Source: Protopterus annectens (taxonomy: Eukaryota; Chordata; Ceratodontiformes; Protopteridae). From it: a DNA stretch of 64,000 nucleotides. The stretch lies in the NCBI RefSeq assembly GCF_019279795.1, contig NC_056733.1:1417363519-1417427518 (forward strand). Reading direction: 5' to 3'. The notes under the pieces are model-generated. The model searched no databases and had not been told where the DNA came from. It saw only the letters and a program-made list of their open reading frames with translations. A program made the translations under genes and the position numbers. Positions 55,566-64,000 of the stretch are shown one piece after another (the first letter of the stretch is position 1; each line of letters starts with the position of its first letter).

Positions 55566-56100
55566 GTATATTCCAAATGGGAGAGGTCCCAGTACTGAGC
55601 CCTGTGGGACACCACCAATAACAGGTTCCTTGGTGGAGGTGGATTCCCCCACCCTAACTTCATGTGATCTATCCATGAACCATTTGACTAGCCATCAGGT
55701 GATACAGGAATTTATGCCTAAATTTCAGATGTTATCTATAATACCGGAGTGAAGTACTGTGTCAAATGCCTTTGCCATATAGAGGTAGGCAGTATGCACT
55801 ATTTTGCCATTGTGCATGGATTTAGTGATCTTCTTGAAGAAGTTCACCAGGTATAGTAGACATGACCTGCCCTTGATAAAACTGAACTGGGATGAGTCCA
55901 GTGTTTGAAGATTTCCTGTGTCTTTGTTTATCAGGTCCATGAAAATTCTTTCCATGGCCTTGCATACAAGACTAGTCAAACATATGGGTCTGTAGTAACC
56001 TGGTCTGTTGATGGTCCACCTTTATGCAGAGGGATAACCATTGCAGTCCTCCATTCCCTAGGAATGAAGCCTGTCTTTAGAATGTAGCTGAATAGCTAAT
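55566..56100 (-). pseudogene. CR1 RT fragment
   Basis: Minus frame 55725-55979 has LVCKAMERIFMDLINKDTG, FSFIKGRSCLLYLVNFFKK and TAYLYMAKAFDTVLH; the RT motif B (GTQGSVLGP-type) lies at 55575-55610. Truncated on both sides. Confidence 0.9.
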
Positions 56101-57569
56101 CAATGAACCAAAAGTTGTGGAAAAATCTGTAAAATGCACCTCAGAGAACTTAGACCCCCCCCCCCACCCCCACCGATATCTTCTGGAGGCTTAATTAAAT
56201 TCTTTCCTCCACAGTTATTATCGTACAGTCTTAGCCAGTTAGAATGTGTTACAACAATGTAGGAAAAAGCTGACAAGTAATACAAAATGTGAGAAAACAA
56301 AACAAAAGGTGGCAAGGATGGGATGTATACCAGGGTGATGGTAGACAGCAGGGAGTGGCTTTGCCTAGGGATCTATATTATTAAAGACTGCACATGCAGT
56401 CCTTGTATGTGGCATTAAAAAAAAGTGTTTTTAGTGTGACTATCCTAAGGCAAGTGATGTGTTGTCATTATGCAGGGGCATGGCTTATATGTCAGGAATG
56501 GAAGAATGCAAAGGTGGCAACTCTAAAGTGATATTCAGACACAGGGAAAGAAAAGAGGGAAAGGCAAATTATGGATTGAGAGAACATAAATAACCAAAGT
56601 AGTTAAGAATAGTAGTCAGAAGAGCACTGTAATATATGCGTATTAAAAATTTAGCTTTGTTAGAACAGACAAACAAGTATGCCTTAATCAAAAAAGTAGA
56701 AGTTTTTACTACATCTCAGATTTAATAAATGTGATAAAAGTTTTGATTTTACCTCACATTTTATTTGTAGTCATGAATCTACTGCTCCTGGCCCATCATT
56801 CGGTCTTAACAAAAATAATAGATATACTGAATAATAGTGTTATGTAAGACAAGGGTAGGAGACCAGCAGTAACAAAAGTACAATAACCACATCAGCGTAA
56901 TGGATGGAGCCTACCAAAATTCATAAGTATGAGCATTTTACCTAACACAACTGAGTTGGATGTCAGCAAGTTGGTTGCAACTGGGAAGTATGTGAAGGGT
57001 GACAGATGTAATTCTAACATAGATAATAATGTGGTAGGAGTAGGAGACAGTCTATGAAGAGGAGGCCCAGAGAATGAAATATGGAGCCAATGAAAATTAT
57101 TTGCATATGTCAGTAAGAAAAGAAGGAGTGGGACTAACAAAACAGTTCTGCAAAATACCGAAAGTAAATACAGAAAATAAAAGAAAATACAGAAAATACA
57201 GAAAGAATACAAAATACAGAAAGAAATACCAAAATGTTGAATCACTGCTGACTTGCAAATACCATCTGCGCTGACAATAATTCCCTATGGAAAATACTAG
57301 TTGAGGAGTTGCATATTCTGAAGAATCTTTCCCAACTTAATGCTGAAATAGGGCAGAGAATACATGATAGGGCAACTTTGCTAATGAGGTTTCCTGTAAT
57401 GTAGAACATAATTCATGTCTCTTAGATTATGGAAATGCTTCTGATGCTCCTGTACATCAAAATATGCATGACAACAGACATCAAACATATTCATGCTGGA
57501 TTTTTAATACATAGTTGTAGTACAAAACTATGAATATCATTATACATGCATTCTTTCTCTCTTTCTAAA
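56101..57569. other. unassigned sequence with a C run
   Basis: A 13-C run with (CCCCCA) lies at about 56154-56174. The open frame at 56892-57245 is Phe/Leu-rich with no known motif. Confidence 0.4.
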
Positions 57570-57574
57570 AACTC

Positions 57575-57576
<2 letters not shown>

Positions 57577-57660
<84 letters not shown>
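57577..57660. repeat. (TA)n microsatellite
   Basis: About 35 TA repeats followed by GATA-type units. A CR1 fragment starts right after. Confidence 0.97.
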
Positions 57661-57667
57661 TAGATAA

Positions 57668-58483
57668 ATATTTGGGAAAAACCATGTACCCATGAATTAC
57701 CACATAGGTGGCAGTACACTAAACACCGCAAGTGTGATGAGAGACTTAGGGACACAGATGGACAGTGGTCTCACCTTCGATAACCACATCACCACAACAG
57801 TCAGGAAATCCTTCTATGTGGCACACCTCATCACTAAGGGCTTTTCATCCAGAAAAAAAGAGGTCATTGTCCCACTGTACTCATCCCTCATTAGACCCAT
57901 TATAGAGTATAATGCCCCATTTGGTATGTACCTAACAAGACATCTGCAAAAGCTGGAAAGGCTGCAGAAATACCTCACTAAAAGAATCACAGGCCTAAAG
58001 CAGATGCCCTATACTGACCGTCTAAAAAAACTCCAGCTATACTCTATGGCATATTGTCTAAACTCAGAGGTGATCTCTGCTCAGTATACAAGGCCATGCC
58101 AAACCTGAGCTGTTAGACATGCTCCACTTAAAGGAATCCCAATCCTTCAGAGCCACATGCTCCAGGGATCTAAACCTTGTCATCACAATGAACAAAACAT
58201 GATGGAGGGATAGGTTTCTGACCCAGAGACTCCACATACTCTGGAATAGACTGCCCATACATGTCAAGCAGAGCACCTCCTTGGCCCTCTTCAAAAGGAA
58301 CCTTGACAATTGGATGGGAGATAGGAAATTCACCTCGGGGATCACGTCAGTCACCCTGCTAGACAGGGTCCAGGGAAGTAAATATTGTGGAAAGAAATAT
58401 CCAGGGAATTGCTATGGCTAGGCTTGTATAGGCCCTAGGGCCGATAACCTAGTACCAACCTATGAACCTATGAACCTATATAT
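57668..58483 (+). pseudogene. CR1 RT C-terminal region and 3' end
   Basis: Plus frame 57692-58108 reads [58 protein letters not shown] and a LTKRITGLKQMPY block. After a frameshift come WRDRFLTQRL-type and DNWMGDRKFT-type blocks to about 58370. The 3' untranslated part (gtaaatattgtgg, gctaggctt, ggccctagggcc hairpin) and octamers (atgaacct) end at 58483. Confidence 0.9.
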
Positions 58484-58922
58484 GAGTCTACTTTTTTTGT
58501 TTGAAATTACATTATTTCGAACAAGAAAAGTACAGCCCCACTTCCACGAAAGTCCACTTCAGCAAAAGCCTATTCACCAAAGCATGATACAGTGGGGATA
58601 AGGAAATATATCCTTTTCCCACTGTAGTGCAATCTCGGAGTTGGTATATTTAAGTAGCAGGGATGTATGGGGGGGCGCAGGACAAAATAAACAAAGAACA
58701 TTGTTTTGCAGGGGTCAATCCCCCCTGCACCCCCCACATCAATATACTAACTCCAAGATCGCACTACAGTGAGGAAAAGTATATATTTCCTTATCCCCAC
58801 TGTATCATGCTTCCGTGAATTGACTTTTGCGAAAGTGCTCTTTCGCTGAAGTGCACTTTCATGGAAGCCAGGTCGTACTTTTCTTAGTCGAAGTAATGTA
58901 ACTTTGACATAAAAGTAGACCC

Positions 58923-58925
<3 letters not shown>
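58484..58925. mobile_element. foldback (MITE-like) element with ~200-bp terminal inverted repeats
   Basis: The left arm (58484-58690) and the reverse complement of the right arm (58715-58925) share the same order: gagtctacttttt / gggtctactttta, aagaaaagtac, gcatgatacagtggggataa, ggaaatatat, cactgtagtg and gttggtatatt / gttagtatatt. Ends are close to ATGRGTCTAC. No coding capacity. One arm recurs alone at 14340-14497. It lies directly after a CR1 tail. Confidence 0.92.
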
Positions 58926-58973
<48 letters not shown>

Positions 58974-58977
58974 TATA
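58926..58977. repeat. (GT)n microsatellite
   Basis: About 23 GT repeats next to the foldback element's right end. Confidence 0.95.
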
Positions 58978-59214
58978 CTGTTCATAAATGTTCCATGACT
59001 TAGAAAATAATTCTTAATGTGTATTGATTGTGTTCTGAAGTATCCTTGTTTTATAGCTAACTTTGTTCCCAGTTAATACTCCTCATGTTAAAGCCACAAA
59101 TCATTTTGCAAAAAATGTAGATTATAATGGGTTACTTGGTTATTTTAGCTTCATTGTTTACTTGGGTTTTTTTTAATAACTACACCCACAAATGACATCA
59201 TAGTGAAGAAGTAG

Positions 59215-60070
59215 GTAATGATCTTCCACAGACCCAGGCAATTACAGACCCATAAGTCTGACCAGTCACATATTCAAAGCCATGGAAAGACTTATCATGG
59301 AATGAATCAATCAGGGCATAGGGAGCTTCCAAACACTTGATCCATCTCAGTTTGTATTCTTCATGAGCAGGTCATTATTACTCATCCTGGTAGATGTTTT
59401 TGGGAAGGTCGCCAAAGCAATGGATGAAGGTTAAATGGTACTTACTACATACCTCGACCTGGCTAAAGTTTTTGACACAATTCCCCACTCAGGCACAGTA
59501 GAAAAGCTAAATAAACTGAGAATAAATCCATAAGTCACCTGCTGGATTGCCAGTAGGCTCACAGATAGGACGCATATATTTAAAACAGGAGAAATTACCT
59601 CCACAAAGAGATAAGTCACCAGTGGAGACTCCCAGGGCTCTGCACTAAGACCTGTTTTGTATGGGATCTACATTTTTGAAGTAAAAGTCAATACCAAATT
59701 GCTCTGAGTGACTAAGGTTGCAGATGGCTGCAAGGTAGGAGCAGTCATTGAATCCCCAAATGACTTAACAATCCTGCTGGAAGGTTTTTCTTAAATAAAT
59801 AACTGTTGCTGAAATCATGGACTGAAACTAAATGCCAAAAAATGCATTATTATATCTTTGTGGCAGTCATCTGCCTCAGGGAAATACCACATTGACAATA
59901 CACCCCAACAGTTGACCCAGTTGTTGAGCATTTGGGAACTTATCTGAACAATGACCTAACTTTTGACCAACATGTGTCTATTATTGTAAGAAAGTCCTTC
60001 TATATTGCACAGCCTATAAACAAAGTTATGGTGTCTAGATTTAGGGATGTCATTGTCCCCCCTTTACTCA
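59215..60070 (+). pseudogene. CR1 RT, old plus-strand copy
   Basis: Plus-strand blocks with many stops: DPGNYRPISLTSHIFKAMER, TLDPSQFVFF, TTYLDLAKVFDTIPHSG, VTSGDSQGSALRPVLYGIYI, TKVADGCKVGAV (second Asp of DD lost) and GLKLNAKKCIII. CR1 homology ends near 60070 with LSPLYSALI, where a PLE RT begins in the same frame. Confidence 0.88.
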
Positions 60071-61125
60071 GCCCTCATTTTTTGGAAGGGCAGTATAGAT
60101 GAATGTAAGTCTTTCATGTCTTACTTAGAAAGTACTATACTCTATTTGAGGTTAACATACCAAATTGGACAGAAACGTGTTAATTATTTTGATATTTCTT
60201 TAAGTAAAACTCATAGCATAAGATGCTTTTCATCTATGAGTTATCATAAAGAGACTTATTCTTAACTTTTTTTAACATTTTAAGCGCTGTCCTCCTATGC
60301 ACCAAAAAATCAGTACTGTAAAAGGCAACGGCAGATGGTGTAAATTTCAAGACATATTAGTGAAGAATGTTGTTTTAAGCTGGAGCTGGAGAAATTGATT
60401 TCTACATATTCCAACAGGAATTATTTATAACAACTGTCACACGATGTGAGGAACGAGGTCATTAGACATGAAAAGGATAGATTTGACCAACTTTCTAAAT
60501 CCTAATCAGAATATCAGTGTCACTACAAAGTTAAGGCTCCTCCCTGTCACCAGCAGGGAGTATCCTTCACTGGTTTTACCTTTTAGTACTGACACTTTTA
60601 AATATAAGAGGACAGAAAAGAGGGCTTGGAATACTTTGATTACTATATTAAGAACAAGTTGAGTGATGTACCCAATATAGTTCACAATAAAGGGAAAACA
60701 GTAAAGAAATTCTTGAAGCAAATTCTAGGCATAATTCCCTGTGTATGAAGAGGAAAATAATGAGAAAATATAGAAGACGTAACTTTTGTAAATTTACAAA
60801 AGACAGGTCGTATGTTAATGCCGGCCTTTTTAAAAGAAGCATTCCATACTCTGGTCACTATGATTGCGACACAACAGGAGCTGTTTATGTAGTGACATGC
60901 GAGTCATGTCAAGCATACTAAGCTGGAAAAACTATAAGGAGATTGAAGGGGCAAAATCAGGGAACATTCATACGATATCAAAAAGAAAACATGAATGCTT
61001 TAAGCAAACACTCAGAGGCCTCTAAGTCTTTCAAAATAATTATATTTTTGTTTTTAATAAACGAAAAGCCACCAACCGGAGATAGAATTGTATATTTATT
61101 AAACGAATCGTAGACACACACTTAT
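60071..61125 (+). pseudogene. Penelope-like element, RT end to GIY-YIG endonuclease
   Basis: Plus strand: FWKGSIDECKSFMSYLES (RT, right after the Asp-Asp site), LRLTYQIGQKRVNYFDISLS, then broken frames. VYVVTCESCQ followed by a stop and AGKTIRRLK is the GIY-YIG core (usual Y-x-G-K-T). MNALSKHSEASKSF and a tail INEKPPTGDRIVYLLNE end it near 61110. It differs from the 28.9-32.1 kb pair. Its 3' end faces the 3' end of the next PLE (tail to tail). Confidence 0.85.
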
Positions 61126-61139
61126 AGTTAAAATAATTT

Positions 61140-62945
61140 AACAAACTCCACAAAAGAAATAAATATGTAAGCACTTTCATTTAAAAGTTTTAAACTTTCT
61201 CAGACAATTATATTCCATGACATCACTTCCTTATATAACCTTCTTCTAATTCAAAATAAAGCGCGTCCAAAAACTAAAAGGAGGTCGGGCATGCTCAGTT
61301 GTCAGCAAATGGGTGTTTGAAATATATGAGCTACAAAAACCATAACTTATGTTAGACACATATAAAATACATATAAATATTTATCTCATGAACAAAATAA
61401 ATATTACCTATTAAAGTTTAACTAATTTACCTTTAAATGAATTAATAACTAACAACATCAAATGGAATTAATTTAATTATTATTTAAAAAAATAAAACTG
61501 AACTTTTAAATATAAATAATTAAAATTTATTATTTATATTAATCCTCTTAAAATTAATTTACTTGCAATCCTCTAACCAAAAAGTTTTAAAAATTTGGTT
61601 TAAGATTAAAATAATTATTACAAATATAATATTTTATATTTATATTTGTTAATATAAAAATAACATAAAATAAAATAAACTAAATAAACTAATGGCTTCC
61701 TTTATTTGGATACATAAACTAAATTCAAGTATTTATATATTAATCCTTAATTTTATTCCAATCTAATGCTTTTAATTTTAAAATTGGTACTATAGAACTT
61801 CTCTCATTTAAGCCTGACCAAGAATCGGCTTGTAATTTTATTTGCCATAACAATTCTTTTTCTTCTAAAATTATATTCCACGGAGCTTTATCTTTAATTT
61901 CTACCTGATCCAGACCCATATAAAGAAATTTATGGTCATTATATTCACAAATATGCTTTGCTAACGCATTATTCATCTTCAATTTCTTTATTGCATATTC
62001 GTGCTCATAAATTCTTTGTGACAATGCTCTTTCTGTTTTATCTATATAAAAAGAGATACAGGAACAACATAAAGCTAGATATACAACTCCTTTTGATTTA
62101 CAATTAAATTTCTTTTTTATATAATACTTCTTATTCCTTATAAAAATATTTTCCCCTTCTTGAATTTTATGACACCATTTACATGCGCCGCACTTACAGG
62201 TCCCAGTTTTATTCATTTCTTTTTTCTTTTGATTATTATTAGCTCTAAGAAGTTCTTTAAAACATTTACCTTTTCTATATACAATTTTCGGAAATTGATT
62301 AATATATTTTTTACATTGTGAATCATCCATTATGATTTCCCAATACCTTATAAATACATCTTTTACCAGTTGCTAATCTTGTGTAAAAGTAATTACTAAG
62401 GCTTTGGAAAATTCATTATATGAACCATTTTCCCAATTTATATTCTTACCAACATTGAGATTGTCCAAATTATTCTTTTCTTTAGAGGAATTTATAATTT
62501 CAGCACATCCCTCCCCATCATTATCAATAACTAATTCATTTTTTTATTTTTAAAATTGGCATAAAATACCCATTTTTTTTCTTTTTTGTATTACTTCAGA
62601 AATCAATTTATTCACTAAATTTATAGGATATTCTTTATTAGTAAACATTGTCCTTAAATGATCACATCCTATTATAAAATCTGAAAATTTTGTTATCATT
62701 CGGGCTGCTCTTACGAGCTGTCCCTTAATTACAGATTTTTTCTGATGTTCTGGAGGTGCACTAGTGTAATGAAGGAAGCCATTAGAATACGATTTTTTCA
62801 TATGAATAGATGAAATATAAGTTTTAAATTCATAGTCTTTAATTAAATTAATATCTAAATAATTTATATTATCACACTCAATACTCCATGTAAATTTAAA
62901 AAAAGTTGTAATTTTATTAATATTAGTTAAAAATTCATCAGGGAT
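61140..62945 (-). pseudogene. third Penelope-like element, AT-rich, RT end to GIY-YIG
   Basis: Minus strand. 62550-62945 gives the RT end (PDEFLTNINKITTFFKF, NINYLDINLIKDYEF) and connector KSVIKGQLVRAARMI. 61740-62330 gives the endonuclease: CKCGACKWCHKI (zinc-finger-like), CKSKGVVYLALCCSC, FYIDKTERALSQRIYEHEY (Gly of Y-x-G-K-T is Asp), MNALAKHICEYNDH and EEKELLWQIKLQADS. The frame is broken between 62330 and 62550. The 3' part (61140-61735) is very AT-rich and carries a decayed hammerhead at 61170-61205. A separate lineage from the other PLEs here. Confidence 0.9.
61168..61206 (-). ncRNA. decayed hammerhead motif of PLE
   Basis: Minus strand: CTGAGAA (61197-61203, for CTGATGA), an A/T stem II (tttaa / ttaaa), GAAA (61175-61178) then gtgct. 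The order and spacing match the motif at 29.0 and 31.9 kb, but two core bases are changed. Confidence 0.55.
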
Positions 62946-63086
62946 GAAAGTGTTAAGTATTTAATAATAAAAGCTTTGTTTGTGGGACTTCCCACTTCTT
63001 TATTTATTTATTTTTTTTGGGGGGGGGTGAGTATAAAACATAAAATGCTTCTGCAGAATTAAATATATTGCTTAAGTTTGTTTTAT

Positions 63087-63425
63087 AGGTTCATAGGAGT
63101 ATATTAGGCTAATGACCACTGGGACCTTTGTCAGCTTAGCCATGCAACCCAAATTTATTGTACCTCAGAGGTTATTGTAAAGGGTACATGTTAGTCAGGG
63201 CATGCTTTAATAGATGCTTTTGTCCATCAAAGACATAATTTTCAGACCAGGGTGAATTTTCGATTTCCCATCCCCTGGTCCTAGTTGTGCTTGAATAGGG
63301 GTAGGGAAGGGCTCTGCTTCACATGGATAGGAAGTCTACTCCACAGAATGAGGATTTTCTGCGATATATACCTGTCCCTCCAACATGTCCTATTTAAGTC
63401 CTTCTTGTATAGAAGATGTTCCTTT
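63087..63425 (-). pseudogene. CR1 3' end and C-terminal fragment
   Basis: Octamer remnant at 63087-63097, the 3' hairpin region, and the C-terminal coding block. The plus strand reads ctccaacatgtcctatttaa, matching the WRDRF/NRT region of other copies. 5' truncated. Confidence 0.8.
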
Positions 63426-63439
63426 ATAGATAGATAATA

Positions 63440-63760
63440 GTGTTTTATTTATTTATTTATTTATTTTATTTTATTTTATTTTACATTTGTTTACCAGGAA
63501 AGTCAAAATGGCCCCTTTTCAGCAGAGGCCCGGGGATAAATGCTCCACAAAAAAAAAAAATGAAAACACATTACAGAAGTAGCAATACATTGCAAATAAG
63601 CAGACATTATAACAAACAAGTAATTGAATACCAATATTAAAAAAATAGCAATTACAATAATAAAAATGCCTAAGTAGGTTAGAATGAGTAAAGCATTCTT
63701 AAAAACAAGGAGTAAGGCTATAGATGTAGATTCAGTAGTGGAGAAAGACTAGTAACAATT
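63440..63760 (-). repeat. L2-like 3' tail, copy 4
   Basis: (ATTT)n and (ATTTT)n at 63440-63484, then accaggaaagtcaaaatggc and cagaggcccggggataaa. Best-preserved of the four tails, all on the minus strand. Confidence 0.6.
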
Positions 63761-64000
63761 TGGAAACAAGACAGTACATAACATTTGAGAAAAGAAATGA
63801 CTGATCAAATGCTGGATGTTATGGTGTTGTTGGAACAACAAAAGAACAAAGAAAGAGTAAGACATATATTAGAAATGTACCAAAAACAGCTAATTATTGA
63901 TCCTGTTTTCCAAACTTGTATAAGACTTGTTCCCCAGTTATTATTTGGTCAATATAATTTACAATGAATACACAGAGAGTTAGGTGGTAGATGAGGAGGT
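63761..64000. other. unassigned sequence at window end
   Basis: A 60-residue plus frame at 63785-63967 is charged and helical-looking (LLEQQKNKERVRHILEMYQK) but unrecognised. Confidence 0.3.

Noticed and set aside
56892..57245. 117-residue open frame as a membrane protein gene
   Set aside because: Hydrophobic composition comes from T-rich antisense sequence; no start context, splice signals or family motif.

Overview
This is vertebrate-type nuclear DNA packed with decayed transposable elements. I see no intact host protein gene. The evidence is the CpG-poor base composition, long (TA)n and (TG)n tracts, and many copies of CR1-clade LINEs with an 8-bp 3' terminal repeat. There are also Penelope-like elements (PLEs) with GIY-YIG endonucleases, tRNA-headed SINEs with target-site duplications, and a 28S rRNA pseudogene. 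The mix (CR1 with esterase ORF1, Neptune/Poseidon-like PLEs, fish-type SINEs, a possible MIR-like SINE) suggests a large repeat-rich genome such as a lungfish, amphibian or basal fish. I cannot name the species.

Layout. 1-1525 is an L2/Jockey-group LINE on the minus strand. 2890-4520 holds CR1 debris and a 119-bp satellite with an A-B-A unit order. 4935-6550 holds an SGNH-hydrolase pseudogene between two ~240-bp direct repeats. 6560-7480 is a ~174-bp satellite. 8000-14030 has (TA)n tracts, an old CR1 copy and unassigned sequence. 14340-16660 joins half of a foldback element, an L2-like tail, a plus-strand CR1 fragment and a PLE 3' end with a hammerhead-like motif. 16700-20760 has tRNA-like heads, a TTAAGC-rich module and a decayed spliced Myb/SANT-like gene. 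20860-22195 is a CR1 copy broken by a hairpin array at 22196-22860.

22860-28930 is mostly unassigned, with a 38-bp tandem array, SINEs and a (TA)n tract. 28935-32080 is a pair of ~96% identical PLE copies, head to head, each carrying a well-formed hammerhead core. 32236-36005 is the best CR1 copy: ORF1 esterase, then endonuclease, reverse transcriptase (RT) and C-terminal region. 38320-40137 is a 28S rRNA pseudogene between direct repeats, followed by a tRNA-headed SINE whose tail matches the CR1 3' end. 40600-41810 holds two LINE fragments. 42740-47400 is a different LINE lineage carrying nested SINE and CR1 insertions. 47922-48078 is (TG)n. 49009-53650 is a second near-complete CR1 copy landed beside an older one. 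53990-55565 is a ~632-bp tandem repeat. 55566-61125 holds CR1 and PLE fragments plus a 440-bp foldback element. 61140-62945 is another PLE, and 63087-63760 holds CR1 and L2-like tails.

How it works together. The coding remnants are replication genes of mobile elements. The CR1 esterase, endonuclease and RT would support target-primed copying, and the tRNA-headed SINEs would borrow a LINE RT. PLEs carry an RT plus GIY-YIG endonuclease and a self-cleaving RNA. None looks intact here. The most useful leads are the hammerhead motifs at four PLE ends, the long inverted PLE pair, the tRNA-CR1 SINE, the two foldback or hairpin structures, and the SGNH pseudogene. All identifications are by eye; no database search was run.
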